A DNA stretch of 64,000 bases from HXMU1420-13 sp965229525 (GCA_965229525.1 OZ245886.1:2604001-2668000); one strand, 5' to 3'; counted from the stretch's first letter, positions 34,052 to 43,648 are shown. A program made the numbers and translations. Notes: generated by a model not told the origin, from the sequence alone.

Positions 34052-36166
34052 ATGAAGTTTTCGCTGTTCCTGCTAATCATAGCACTGTTTATTATGACGG
34101 GTTGTAACACATTACCCGACACTATTATAGATTCCCCATCTGGAAATCTCACTATAGAATTTATGCTAACTGAAGATGGTACTCCTAGCTACCAGGTTAT
34201 GCATAACGGCGCATCTGTAATTGAACCCTCCACTATGGGATTTGAATTCAATGACCAGGCAGCGATGGATTCGGGCTTCGAAATGATTGGTGGTTCAGAA
34301 CGAACGTTTAAAGAAACCTGGGAAATGCCATGGGGCGAGCAGAGGAATGTTGAAAATCATTTTGCAGAAATGAAAGTGGAATTACAAGAGACAGCAGCCC
34401 CAAATCGTCGTCTTGATATTTATTTTCGTGCATATGATGATGGGGTAGCCTTTAGATATTATTTCCACGAGCAAGATGGTCAGGATGTACTAACTATTGC
34501 ACAGGAAAACACCATGTTCGAGTTATCAGGTGATCACACCACCTGGTGGCAGCCGGGTGACTGGGACATTTACGAGCAGTTATATACCGAGTCTAAGTTT
34601 TCTGAGATTGATGTTGAACCATATAGGGAGAATCCGGCTGGATTAGCACAGACAAAAATTCCTGAAAATTCTGTGAATACGCCTGTTACAATGCGTACAG
34701 ATGACGGGCTACACTTAAGCTTCCATGAAGCTAATCTGTGGGATTATGCAGGGATGACACTTCGAGTAAATAAAGATGAAAATCGATTTGAAAGTAGCTT
34801 GGTGATGTCGGACAGACTTGGCCATGCCGTACAAAGGGCTCTCCCTTTTGCAACACCATGGAGAATGATTCAAGTTGCCGAAACAGCTGGCGATCTTATT
34901 GAATCAAGACTAGTGGTAAATCTGAATGAGCCGAACAAATTGGGAGACGTTAGCTGGATCGAGCCTATGAAATACATGGGAATTTGGTGGGAAATGCACC
35001 TTGGTATAGCCTCTTGGGATTATGAACAAACCCAGGATATGACCACATGGAACACTGATGAGGCTTCTTCGCTACGACATGGCGCAACCACGGAAAATGC
35101 AAAGCGCTACATAGATTTTGCCTCAGAAAATGGAATTCGCGGAATGCTAATAGAAGGATGGAATACAGGTTGGGATCGATGGATTGGTTTCCCGGATAGA
35201 GAAGGAGTATTCGATTTTATTACACCGTATCCTGATTATGATATTGATGAAGTGGTTAGATATGCAGAAGCAAAGAATGTTCAAATCATCATGCATCACG
35301 AGACCTCTGCAGCAGTTCGAACCTATGAGCAGCAAATGGATACAGCCTATGCTTTAATGCAGAAATATGGGATGCATTCAGTTAAGACAGGCTATGTGGG
35401 ACCAATAATTCCGGACGGTGAATATCACCATGGACAATGGATGGTGAACCATTACAACTTGTCGACAATAAAATCAGCAGAATATGAAGTAGCACTTAAC
35501 ATACATGAGCCCATAAAAGCTACCGGGTTACGCCGAACCTATCCTAATTTACTTGCAAGAGAAGGTTTACGAGGTCAGGAATTTAATGCATGGGCACTTG
35601 ATGGTGGAAACCCACCCGATCACTTACCAATTGTTGCTTTCACACGTATGCTTTCGGGGCCTATTGATTTCACTCCTGGGGTTTTTAACATAAAATTAGA
35701 GCCTTATCGTGAAAATAATCAGGTAAATACAACTATAGCTCAACAATTGGCATTGTATGTAGTTATTTACAGTCCAATACAAATGGCTGCTGATTTACCT
35801 GAAAGTTATGAAGGTCAGCCTGCTTTCCAATTTATTCGTGATGTGGGAGTGGATTGGGAACAAAGTATAGTGCTGAATGGAGAAGTGGGTGATTTTGTAA
35901 CCATCGCCCGTGAAGAACGCGAAACCGGAAACTGGTTTGTAGGTGGGATCACGAATGAAGAAGCACGCGAACTCACAATCAGTTTTGATTTTCTTGACCC
36001 AGACTCTGAATACGAGGTTGTGATCTACAAAGATGGGGAAGATGCACATTGGGATGATAACCCTACATCCATTGACATAGAAGAAATCGATATCAATCAA
36101 TCCTCTTCTTTGACAATTAGCCTTGCTGAAGGTGGAGGATTTGCAATTAGTTTGTTGAAGAAGTAA
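34052..36166 (+). CDS. Glycoside hydrolase family 97 lipoprotein (SusB-like)
   Basis: The start is set at 34052 (MKFSLFLLIIALFIMTGCN), which gives a lipoprotein signal with lipobox Met-Thr-Gly-Cys; the longer frame from 33992 would overlap the previous gene. The 704-residue product has the GH97 order: beta-sandwich N-domain (DSPSGNLTIEFML, YFRAYDDGVAFRY), TIM barrel and C-terminal beta-domain. In the barrel HHETSAAVRTYEQQMD, NIHEPIKATGLRRTYPN and REGLRGQEFNAW supply Glu residues at the positions used by inverting SusB. The Asp nucleophile of the retaining branch is not apparent after MHSVKTGYVG. An inverting alpha-glucosidase-like activity is inferred, acting at the periplasm or cell surface. 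Confidence 0.88.
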   Translation: MKFSLFLLIIALFIMTGCNTLPDTIIDSPSGNLTIEFMLTEDGTPSYQVMHNGASVIEPSTMGFEFNDQAAMDSGFEMIGGSERTFKETWEMPWGEQRNVENHFAEMKVELQETAAPNRRLDIYFRAYDDGVAFRYYFHEQDGQDVLTIAQENTMFELSGDHTTWWQPGDWDIYEQLYTESKFSEIDVEPYRENPAGLAQTKIPENSVNTPVTMRTDDGLHLSFHEANLWDYAGMTLRVNKDENRFESSLVMSDRLGHAVQRALPFATPWRMIQVAETAGDLIESRLVVNLNEPNKLGDVSWIEPMKYMGIWWEMHLGIASWDYEQTQDMTTWNTDEASSLRHGATTENAKRYIDFASENGIRGMLIEGWNTGWDRWIGFPDREGVFDFITPYPDYDIDEVVRYAEAKNVQIIMHHETSAAVRTYEQQMDTAYALMQKYGMHSVKTGYVGPIIPDGEYHHGQWMVNHYNLSTIKSAEYEVALNIHEPIKATGLRRTYPNLLAREGLRGQEFNAWALDGGNPPDHLPIVAFTRMLSGPIDFTPGVFNIKLEPYRENNQVNTTIAQQLALYVVIYSPIQMAADLPESYEGQPAFQFIRDVGVDWEQSIVLNGEVGDFVTIAREERETGNWFVGGITNEEARELTISFDFLDPDSEYEVVIYKDGEDAHWDDNPTSIDIEEIDINQSSSLTISLAEGGGFAISLLKK

Positions 36167-36192
36167 TTAAATACTAGAAAGTTTAAAACAAT

Positions 36193-36223
36193 AAAAAGCC
36201 CAACTCAATGAGTCGGGCTTTTT
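36193..36223. terminator. Bidirectional terminator between GH97 and clpC
   Basis: AAAAAGCCC (36193-36201) pairs with GGGCTTTTT (36215-36223), and an inner ACTCA/TGAGT stem extends the hairpin. A-run and T-run flank it on both sides, so it can end both the plus-strand GH97 transcript and the minus-strand clpC transcript. Confidence 0.85.
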
Positions 36224-36243
36224 AGTATTAATAAGAATCTAGA

Positions 36244-38829
36244 TTAGGCTTCTTTAGCTTCTTCTGATTCGTCTTTCTTTTCATCAATAGAATCAGAAGC
36301 ATCTGAAGCTTTTACTTCAGCTTCAACCCAATCAAATTCTAAGTCATCGCGTGACTTATTCATTTTGATTTTTATGGTTGAACCTTCAGGTTTTTTGTGC
36401 TCTAGTAACTCTTCTGCTAAAGGATCCTCAATATATTTTTGGATTGCTCTCTTCAGAGGTCGAGCTCCATATTTTGGATCAAAGCCTCTATCAGTAATAA
36501 AGTCCTTTGCTCCTTTAGAAATCTCTACGATATACCCAACATCTTTAATTCGAGCAAACAACTCCTCAGAAAGAATGTCGATGATCTGGAAGATGTCTGA
36601 CTTTTCTAGAGGTTTGAATGTGATAACATCATCAATACGATTTAAGAATTCAGGGTTGAATACTTTTTTCAGAGCATCCTGAATAGTGGTCTTCATTTTG
36701 GCGTAATCGAATGCAGTTTCGTTAACATCACCGAAACCAATTCCTTTGCCCATATTCTTGATATCACGCGCCCCGATGTTGGAAGTCATGATAATAATGG
36801 TATTTCGGAAATCGACTCTTCTGCCTAGACTATCAGTAAGGATTCCGTCATCAAGCACTTGAAGTAAAATGTTAAATACATCTGGGTGTGCTTTCTCGAT
36901 TTCATCTAAAAGGACAACACTGTAAGGCTTTCTGCGAACTTTCTCTGTTAGTACACCACCTTCTTCGTATCCAACGTAGCCAGGAGGCGCTCCAATCAGT
37001 CTTGAAACGGAGAATTTCTCCATGTACTCACTCATGTCAATTCGAATGAGAGCTTCGTCTTTATCGAATAGATATTTTGCTAGTACTTTTGCCATTTCAG
37101 TTTTACCAACACCCGTTGGTCCAAGGAAAATAAAAGAGCCAATTGGTCTAGAAGGATCTTTAAGACCAGCACGAGTTCTTTGAATCGCTTTAGTTAGTTT
37201 GATGATTGCTTCGTCCTGTCCGATAACTTTACCAGCTAGACTCTCCTTCATTTTCAGAAGTTTCATGCCTTCATTTTGGCTGATTTTGTTAACAGGCACA
37301 CCACTCATCATGGCAATAACAGAAGCAACATCTTCTTCAACAACATCAAAAACGATACTTTCGCTTTCTTTTTCCCATTCGCGTTGAGCAACTTCCAGGT
37401 CTTCGATTAAACGCTTCTCTTTATCACGTAATCTAGCAGCTTCTTCAAAACGCTGCTTTTTCACCATTGAGTTTTTCTCAACGCTGGTTGTTTCAATCTC
37501 TTCTTCTAACTGAATGATATGCTTAGGAACTGTAATATTCGCTAAGTGAACACGAGCACCCGCTTCATCTAAAGCATCAATGGCTTTATCCGGCAGGAAG
37601 TGATCCGTTACATACCGATCCGTTAATTTTACACAAGCTTCTAAAGCTTCCGGTAGGTAGTTCACACTATGGTGCTTTTCGTATTTCCCTTTAATTTGCT
37701 CAAGAATCTCAACGGTTTCTTCAGGAGTAGTAGGATCTACCATGATTTTCTGGAAACGACGCTCAAGTGCACCATCTTTTTCTATAAACTGACGGTACTC
37801 ATTCAGGGTAGTAGCACCAATTGCCTGTATGTCACCACGAGCTAGAGCTGGCTTCAACATGTTTGAAGCATCTAATGAGCCGCTAGCACCACCAGCACCA
37901 ACGATTGTATGAAGTTCATCAATAAACAGAATTACATTATCCGTTTTTTCGAGCTCAGTCATCACTGCTTTCATGCGTTCTTCGAACTGTCCACGATATT
38001 TTGTTCCTGCAACAAGGGCTGCAAGATCAAGGGCAATTACTCGTTTGTCATAAAGCACACGAGATACTTTTCTCTGAACTATTCGGGCTGCAAGACCTTC
38101 AGCAATAGCAGTTTTTCCAACACCTGGTTCGCCAATTAAAACAGGGTTGTTCTTCTTGCGTCTACTTAAGACTTGAGCTACACGTTCAATTTCTTTGTCT
38201 CGACCGATGATTGGATCAAGTTTTCCTTCTTCGGCCATTTGAGTGAGGTCGCGCCCAAAGTTATCAAGCACGGGAGTTTTTGATTTGTCCATTCTTTTTT
38301 CTCTTGCACTACCAGTTCCTGATGCTCCTTTAGGTGGAGGTGTACTTGCACTTGCTGTCATCGAAGAACTGTCGTCCATATCTTCTCTGGATTTGCCGGA
38401 TATTATTAAATCCAATTCTTCTCGAACAGCATCATAAGAAACACTGAATTGTTGTAAGATTTGTGCTGCAATATTCTCGTCATCTCTTAATAACGACAAT
38501 AATAAATGCTCTGTACCTATAGTGTCGCTTTTGTATAATTTAGCTTCTAAATAGGTTATGCGTAATACTTTTTCTGCTTGTTTTGTCAGTGGGATGTTGC
38601 CAACAGTTACAGATCCACCAGTTCCGCGAACGGTATCTTCAATGGTCTTTTTTAGTTTGAAGAGATCACAATCAAGATTCTTTAAAATGCGAACAGCAAC
38701 TCCGTCTCCTAATCGAACAATGCCTAAAATTAAATGCTCTGTTCCAATGTAATCATGACCAAGCCGCAGTGCTTCCTCTCTACTGAATTGTATAACATCA
38801 CGAACTTTACTAGAAAAATTACCCTCCAT
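36244..38829 (-). CDS. clpC: ATP-dependent Clp protease ATPase subunit ClpC
   Basis: An 861-residue HSP100 unfoldase that feeds substrates to ClpP. Order: two N-terminal Clp_N repeats (about 1-145), a Ser/Pro-rich linker, AAA+ domain 1 with Walker A GEPGVGKT (233-240), a middle coiled region with a UVR-like VKKQRFEEAARLRDKEKRL, and AAA+ domain 2 with GPTGVGKTEMAK and VVLLDEIEKAHPDVF. The short middle domain and UVR segment identify ClpC rather than ClpB. The C terminus has an acidic tail. A sigma-54-type promoter sits 44 bp upstream of the start, which is unusual for this gene. No mcsAB or ctsR genes are adjacent. Confidence 0.95.
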   Translation of the reverse strand: MEGNFSSKVRDVIQFSREEALRLGHDYIGTEHLILGIVRLGDGVAVRILKNLDCDLFKLKKTIEDTVRGTGGSVTVGNIPLTKQAEKVLRITYLEAKLYKSDTIGTEHLLLSLLRDDENIAAQILQQFSVSYDAVREELDLIISGKSREDMDDSSSMTASASTPPPKGASGTGSAREKRMDKSKTPVLDNFGRDLTQMAEEGKLDPIIGRDKEIERVAQVLSRRKKNNPVLIGEPGVGKTAIAEGLAARIVQRKVSRVLYDKRVIALDLAALVAGTKYRGQFEERMKAVMTELEKTDNVILFIDELHTIVGAGGASGSLDASNMLKPALARGDIQAIGATTLNEYRQFIEKDGALERRFQKIMVDPTTPEETVEILEQIKGKYEKHHSVNYLPEALEACVKLTDRYVTDHFLPDKAIDALDEAGARVHLANITVPKHIIQLEEEIETTSVEKNSMVKKQRFEEAARLRDKEKRLIEDLEVAQREWEKESESIVFDVVEEDVASVIAMMSGVPVNKISQNEGMKLLKMKESLAGKVIGQDEAIIKLTKAIQRTRAGLKDPSRPIGSFIFLGPTGVGKTEMAKVLAKYLFDKDEALIRIDMSEYMEKFSVSRLIGAPPGYVGYEEGGVLTEKVRRKPYSVVLLDEIEKAHPDVFNILLQVLDDGILTDSLGRRVDFRNTIIIMTSNIGARDIKNMGKGIGFGDVNETAFDYAKMKTTIQDALKKVFNPEFLNRIDDVITFKPLEKSDIFQIIDILSEELFARIKDVGYIVEISKGAKDFITDRGFDPKYGARPLKRAIQKYIEDPLAEELLEHKKPEGSTIKIKMNKSRDDLEFDWVEAEVKASDASDSIDEKKDESEEAKEA

Positions 38830-38871
38830 GTGATAAGTCCTTAAATAAATATGAAAAATTCTATTCTCTTA

Positions 38872-38888
38872 GGGCAAAAAACGAGCCA
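38872..38888 (-). promoter_or_regulatory. Sigma-54 (-24/-12) promoter of clpC
   Basis: On the minus strand TGGCTCG (38888-38882), TTTT, then TTGCC (38877-38873). This matches the RpoN consensus TGGCACG-N4-TTGC with one mismatch and the required 12-nt GG-to-GC spacing. The predicted start point is near 38862, about 33 nt before the ATG. The same 15-mer pattern, with one base changed, precedes ftsH. Confidence 0.72.
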
Positions 38889-38964
38889 ATTCGAAAATTA
38901 GTTCATTTCAAATCGAATGTAGTAGAGCAGGGTAGGAAATGCAAACTAAATGACGGTAGAATCT

Positions 38965-40482
38965 TTAAAAAAGAGGTGCGCCTGTCATTTCTTCAGGTTG
39001 ATCCAGATCCATCATTTTAAGTAGGGTAGGTGCTACATCGGCAAGGATTCCCTCTTTCAATGTAATTTCTTCCGGATAGTTTACAAGTATACTTGGAACT
39101 GGAACAGTAGTGTGCGCTGTATGTGGACTGCCATCTTTTTTTATCATCTGATCTGAATTGCCATGATCTGCGATAATCAATGTCCGATAACCATGCTCAG
39201 TGGCTGTTTCTACAACTTTCTTCAACTGTTTATCTACAGCTTCCACAGCATCAACTGCAGCTTGCAAATCTCCAGTATGTCCGACCATGTCTGGATTAGC
39301 AAAATTTAGAATAACCAAATCATAGTAATCTCGAGATAGTTGTTCAACTAAAGCATCGCCAACCTCAGGTGCACTCATTTCCGGTTGGAGATCATAAGTA
39401 GCTACTTTTGGGCTTGGAATTACTAATCGATCTTCACCATCATTTGGAACTTCTTCGCCACCATTGAAGAAATATGTGACATGAGGATATTTTTCAGTTT
39501 CCGCAATTCGAAATTGTTTCAGGCCTTTTCCTGAAACCCATTCACCTAACGTATTTTTTAGAATCTGTGGTGGGTAGGCAACATATACATTCTCGAAGGT
39601 TGCATCGTACTGTGTAAAGCAGGTGTAATGAAGATTTAAATCTCTTTCAACTTTAAACTCAGAAAATCCTTCTTCTTTTAACGCTCGAGTAATCTCTCGA
39701 GCTCTGTCTCCACGAATATTGTAGAAAATTACAGTATCGTCTTTTTGGATTCTTGAGTTGGGGTCATTATTCAGTAGTACCGGATTAATGAATTCATCAG
39801 TTACCTGGGCGCTGTAGCTTGCTTCAAAAGCTTCATCAGCACTTTCAAAGTATTCTCCAGTACCCCTAACAAGTAAATCATAACCACGTTGAACTCTTTC
39901 CCAACGGTTGTCTCTATCCATTACATAATAGCGCCCAACAATAGAAGCCAATTCCCCAACCCCAATATCATCGGCTTGCTTCTGGAATTCCCGTGCATAA
40001 CTTTTTCCTGAATCAGGTGCTGTGTCCCGACCATCAGTAAAGGCATGTACGTAAACATTGTCAATACCATGGTCTTTGCAAAGTCTTAGCAAAGCAAAGA
40101 GATGATTGTTATGGCTATGTACCCCGCCGTCGGAGAATAATCCCATTAAGTGGATTTTATTTGTTGCTTTGGCGGTTTCAATAGCTCTTAACAATTCCTT
40201 GTTTTGAAAGAAATCACCTTCTCTAATTTCTTTATTGATCCTAGAAAGTGCTTGCCAAACAATCCGACCTGCACCTATGTTAAGGTGGCCAACCTCAGAA
40301 TTGCCAAATTGGCCTTCAGGTAACCCGACATTTTCACCACTTGCAGAAAGCTGTGAATGTGGATATCTGGCAATTAGTGAGTCGTAAAATGGTTTATGCG
40401 CTTTGTCTATTGCGCTAACAGAAGGGTCCTCAGCTATCCCGAACCCATCTAAAATTACTAGCAACGCTTTTGAATTTTTCAC
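38965..40482 (-). CDS. gpmI: 2,3-bisphosphoglycerate-independent phosphoglycerate mutase
   Basis: Interconverts 3- and 2-phosphoglycerate in glycolysis through a phospho-Ser intermediate and two Mn ions. The 505-residue chain begins LLVILDGFGIAEDPS with metal ligand Asp12. The phosphorylated Ser62 lies in GNSEVGHLNIGAG. The phosphatase-domain metal motifs NFANPDMVGHTGD and IIADHGNSDQMI are intact. The GPM lid domain fills about 80-310 with HAFTDGRDTAPDSG. It is cytoplasmic. It lies 33 bp after rpsT on the same strand, and the rpsT promoter may drive both. Confidence 0.96.
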   Translation of the reverse strand: MKNSKALLVILDGFGIAEDPSVSAIDKAHKPFYDSLIARYPHSQLSASGENVGLPEGQFGNSEVGHLNIGAGRIVWQALSRINKEIREGDFFQNKELLRAIETAKATNKIHLMGLFSDGGVHSHNNHLFALLRLCKDHGIDNVYVHAFTDGRDTAPDSGKSYAREFQKQADDIGVGELASIVGRYYVMDRDNRWERVQRGYDLLVRGTGEYFESADEAFEASYSAQVTDEFINPVLLNNDPNSRIQKDDTVIFYNIRGDRAREITRALKEEGFSEFKVERDLNLHYTCFTQYDATFENVYVAYPPQILKNTLGEWVSGKGLKQFRIAETEKYPHVTYFFNGGEEVPNDGEDRLVIPSPKVATYDLQPEMSAPEVGDALVEQLSRDYYDLVILNFANPDMVGHTGDLQAAVDAVEAVDKQLKKVVETATEHGYRTLIIADHGNSDQMIKKDGSPHTAHTTVPVPSILVNYPEEITLKEGILADVAPTLLKMMDLDQPEEMTGAPLF

Positions 40483-40515
40483 GGGTGAATTACCTCAACG
40501 GGTTCGGTTAGTGAG

Positions 40516-40767
40516 TTACAAGTTGTTTACGTGCTTGGTAAGGCGTGCTTTTTTGCGAGCAGCATTGTTTTGGTGTACGATGCCTTTAACGCTCATTCTA
40601 TCAATGTAAGAGGTGGCCTCTTTTAATAAAACTTCAGCTTGTGCCTTATCAGTCTCCACAAGCACTTTTTTGATAAGAGTACGCATTTTAGAACGTCGTG
40701 ATGTATTGTGCGCGTTTCTAACTTTGTTCTGACGTACTCGCTTGATTGCTGATTTATTTTGTGGCAT
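40516..40767 (-). CDS. rpsT: 30S ribosomal protein S20
   Basis: An 83-residue basic helical protein that binds 16S rRNA. MPQNKSAIKRVRQNKVRNAH at the N terminus and a C-terminal half ending in KGIVHQNNAARKKARLTKHV are typical of bS20. Length is normal. A well-formed TTG-N20-TAATTTTG promoter lies just upstream, divergent from the cmk promoter. Confidence 0.96.
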   Translation of the reverse strand: MPQNKSAIKRVRQNKVRNAHNTSRRSKMRTLIKKVLVETDKAQAEVLLKEATSYIDRMSVKGIVHQNNAARKKARLTKHVNNL

Positions 40768-40815
40768 GAATTACAGTGTTTTTACTCTTTTGAGTGTCCA
40801 AATTTCTAAAGATTC

Positions 40816-40846
40816 CAAAATTAAGGTTTCCGTAAATAGTAAACAA
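40816..40846 (-). promoter_or_regulatory. Promoter of rpsT
   Basis: Minus strand: TTG (40846-40844), 20-bp spacer, TAATTTTG (40823-40816), a full match to the Bacteroidota -7 element TAnnTTTG. The predicted transcript starts about 40 nt before the rpsT ATG. Confidence 0.65.
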
Positions 40847-40853
40847 GAAATGA

Positions 40854-40884
40854 TTGTATTATAAATGGAATAAACTTAATTTAG
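40854..40884 (+). promoter_or_regulatory. Promoter of cmk, near-leaderless transcript
   Basis: TTG (40854-40856), 20-bp spacer, TAATTTAG (40877-40884), one mismatch to TAnnTTTG. The ATG of cmk at 40894 lies only 10 nt beyond the -7 box, so the mRNA should have almost no 5' leader. It does not overlap the divergent rpsT promoter; 7 bp separate the two. Confidence 0.6.
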
Positions 40885-40893
40885 CTATTCTGT

Positions 40894-41556
40894 ATGATTG
40901 TAGTGATAGATGGACCTGCTGGATCAGGAAAAAGTTCGACAGCGAAGGCTGTTGCTGAGAAACTCGGCATTCAATATCTGGATTCAGGGGCACTGTATCG
41001 TGCTGCTACTTTGGTTTTCATCAAAGCTAATCAAGACAGAGAAACGTTCTTTGATCGATTGAAAAATATCAATATCTCTTTTCAGTATACCGACTCATTT
41101 TTTCATGTAGCAATCAATGAGCAAGATGTTTCTAAAGAAATACGCTCAATGAAGGTATCGGAAAATGTGAGCGAAGTGGCATCAATGCCAGAAGTAAGAT
41201 CATATATTAATCAATTAATGAATGATGCAGTTCAAAAAAGCAACTTCATTGCTGATGGTAGAGACTTAGGAACAGCAGTTTTTCCGAACGCAAGAAAGAA
41301 GTTTTTCATGATCGCGGATCTTAAAACTCGAGCACAAAGAAGATTGTTGGAACTAAAAGATGATGATTCTGATGCAACATTGGAACAAATCTTGCAAAAT
41401 ATTGCGGAAAGAGATCGTAAAGATAGTAGTCGTGAAGCCGACCCGTTGTTGAAAGCTGATGATGCTATCGAAATTGATACAAGTTCATACAAATTTGAAG
41501 AACAAGTTGATTTTATAAGTGACAAAATCCGTCCACTTCTAGAATCAAAAAAATAA
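40894..41556 (+). CDS. cmk: Cytidylate kinase
   Basis: Phosphorylates CMP and dCMP with ATP in the cytoplasm. A 220-residue chain with P-loop DGPAGSGKSSTAKAVA (about 5-20), LDSGALYRAATL for the nucleotide monophosphate site, FIADGRDLGTAVFPNARKKF, and the lid segment NIAERDRKDSSREADPL. All are characteristic of bacterial CMP kinases. It is followed after 62 bp by rpsA, an order (cmk-rpsA) shared with many bacteria including E. coli. Confidence 0.96.
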   Translation: MIVVIDGPAGSGKSSTAKAVAEKLGIQYLDSGALYRAATLVFIKANQDRETFFDRLKNINISFQYTDSFFHVAINEQDVSKEIRSMKVSENVSEVASMPEVRSYINQLMNDAVQKSNFIADGRDLGTAVFPNARKKFFMIADLKTRAQRRLLELKDDDSDATLEQILQNIAERDRKDSSREADPLLKADDAIEIDTSSYKFEEQVDFISDKIRPLLESKK

Positions 41557-41618
41557 CAATAACTCTTATCCCATTACCGAAAGCCGGTTTTGAGGTAAAA
41601 TATTAACAAACATCTATA

Positions 41619-43583
41619 ATGTCAGAAGACAACAAAAACATCGAACAAGAAGAAATCAAAGCAGAAGATACTGTTGTAGAAACACCTGCTGAAGAAGTAG
41701 CTGAAGTAGAATCAGCTGAAGAAAATCCTGTTACCGAAGAAGAAACTGTAGTTGAAGCAACGGAAGAAGTTGCAGAAGAAACTGAAGAATCAGCAAGCGA
41801 AGAAGAAACTTTAACCCATGTATTTAGTGGCGAGGTTGAAGGTGAAGTTTACACTTTCGATCAATTAGATACGCCATCTGATGAGTACACTGCTGATGAG
41901 TACAATCAGTTGATGGGAATGTATGAGAATACTCTCAACACCATCGAAGAGAAAGAAATTGTTACAGGTCGTATCGTTTCCATCGACGAGAAATATGTCG
42001 TAATCGATATTGGGTTCAAATCTGAAGGTATTATTGCCGTAAACGAATTCTCGAACAAAACGCTCGAGACAATGGCCCCTGGTGATGAAGTTGAAGTTTT
42101 CCTTGACCGTGTGGAAGACAAAGAAGGCCAATTAATCTTATCCCGTAGAAAAGCAGATATCCTACTTGCTTGGGAAAAAATTGAAGCTGCTCATGAAACA
42201 GCTGAAGTTGTTGAAGGTCTAATCAAGCGTAGAATAAAAGGTGGTATGGTTGTTGATTTATTTGGAATCGACGCATTCTTGCCAGGTTCTCAAATTGATG
42301 TGCGTCCAGTGCGTGATTTCGACGCTTACGTTGGTAAAACAATGGAATTTGCAGTTGTTAAATTAAACATGACAGCTGAAAACGTTGTTGTTTCTCACAG
42401 AGCTCTTATCGAGTCTGATCTTGAAGAGCAGCGCGAGCAAATCCTCGACACTATTGAAAGTGGTCAGGTACTTGAAGGTGCTGTTAAGAATATTACTGAC
42501 TTCGGTGTATTCATCGATCTTGGTGGCGTTGACGGTTTACTTCATATTACAGACCTATCCTGGGGACGTGTTGACAACCCAAGTGAAATCGTACAGCTTG
42601 ATCAACGTCTAAACGTTGCAGTTATCGATTTTGACGAACGTAGTAAACGAGTATCTCTTGGATTAAAGCAACTACAGCCGCACCCATGGGAAGAAATTCA
42701 CGCAAAATACCCAGAAGCAATGAAAGTTCAGGGTCGTGTGGTTTCTATTGCTGATTATGGCGCATTCATCGAGTTGGAAAAAGGCGTTGAAGGTCTGATT
42801 CACATTTCTGAAATGAGCTGGACTCAACACATCAAACACCCATCTCAGTTAGTTGAAAAGGATGATGTAGTAGAATGTATCGTTCTTAACATCAACGAAG
42901 ATGAGAAGAAAATTTCTCTTGGTGTGAAGCAACTTACCAGCGACCCTTGGGCTGACATCCTTGAAAGATTCCCAATTGGTTCTAAGCACAAAGGTTTTGT
43001 TCGCAACTTGACGAACTTTGGTGTATTTGTTGAGCTTGAGCCGGGTATCGATGGTTTAATTCACGTATCTGACCTTAGCTGGGAAGATAAAGTGGAGCAC
43101 CCAAATGAGGTGGTAACCAAAGATCAGGAAATTGATGTAGTAATCTTAGGTGTTGATTTCGATAACCGCCGAATTACTTTGGGTCACAAGCAAGTTCTGG
43201 AGAATCCTTGGGAAACTTACGCGCGTGAGCTTACCCCAGGGACAAAAGTAGAGGGTGAAGTTGTGAAAGTAACAGACCGTGGTGCTTTTGTTAAACTTGC
43301 TATCGGTGCTGAAGCATTCTTGAATATGACTAAAGCAGTTGAGCCCGAGTTCAAAGAAGGTGAGAAGATTGAAGCGTTCATCCTAAAGTTTGATGAAAAT
43401 GCAAAATCAATCGACTTAAGCCAATTAGACACTGATCAAAAGAAAGCTAAGAAAGCAGCTGAAAAAGCAGCGGAACAAGCTGGAATTGAAACTGGTGCTC
43501 CTACACTTGGTGAAATGAGTGGTCTTGCTGCTTTGAAAGAAAAAATGGAAGCTGAAGAAGCAGCTGAAGCCAAAAAGAAGTAA
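41619..43583 (+). CDS. rpsA: 30S ribosomal protein S1
   Basis: A 654-residue protein with six S1 (OB-fold) domains after an acidic N-terminal extension of about 95 residues rich in Glu and Val. Domain markers in order are GRIVSIDEKYVVIDIGFKSE, GLIKRRIKGGMVVDLFG, GAVKNITDFGVFIDLGGVDG, GRVVSIADYGAFIELEKGVE, GFVRNLTNFGVFVELEPGID and GEVVKVTDRGAFVKLAIG. S1 brings mRNA to the 30S subunit, and Bacteroidota-like genomes with few Shine-Dalgarno sites are expected to depend on it. The Glu-rich leader is longer than in E. coli S1. A strong terminator follows. Confidence 0.96.
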   Translation: MSEDNKNIEQEEIKAEDTVVETPAEEVAEVESAEENPVTEEETVVEATEEVAEETEESASEEETLTHVFSGEVEGEVYTFDQLDTPSDEYTADEYNQLMGMYENTLNTIEEKEIVTGRIVSIDEKYVVIDIGFKSEGIIAVNEFSNKTLETMAPGDEVEVFLDRVEDKEGQLILSRRKADILLAWEKIEAAHETAEVVEGLIKRRIKGGMVVDLFGIDAFLPGSQIDVRPVRDFDAYVGKTMEFAVVKLNMTAENVVVSHRALIESDLEEQREQILDTIESGQVLEGAVKNITDFGVFIDLGGVDGLLHITDLSWGRVDNPSEIVQLDQRLNVAVIDFDERSKRVSLGLKQLQPHPWEEIHAKYPEAMKVQGRVVSIADYGAFIELEKGVEGLIHISEMSWTQHIKHPSQLVEKDDVVECIVLNINEDEKKISLGVKQLTSDPWADILERFPIGSKHKGFVRNLTNFGVFVELEPGIDGLIHVSDLSWEDKVEHPNEVVTKDQEIDVVILGVDFDNRRITLGHKQVLENPWETYARELTPGTKVEGEVVKVTDRGAFVKLAIGAEAFLNMTKAVEPEFKEGEKIEAFILKFDENAKSIDLSQLDTDQKKAKKAAEKAAEQAGIETGAPTLGEMSGLAALKEKMEAEEAAEAKKK

Positions 43584-43610
43584 CTAGATTTAATTACTTC
43601 AGATATTATA

Positions 43611-43644
43611 AAGCCCCGTTCTTTAGAGTTCGGGGCTTTTTTTT
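43611..43644 (+). terminator. Intrinsic terminator of rpsA
   Basis: AAGCCCCG (43611-43618) pairs with CGGGGCTT (43631-43638) and is followed by a T-run to 43644. The hairpin starts 27 bp after the rpsA stop. Confidence 0.88.
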
Positions 43645-43648
43645 GAAT

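Noticed and set aside
41865..42131. Antisense ORFs within rpsA
   Set aside because: They are shadows of the S1 coding frame and show no independent start signal or protein-like features.
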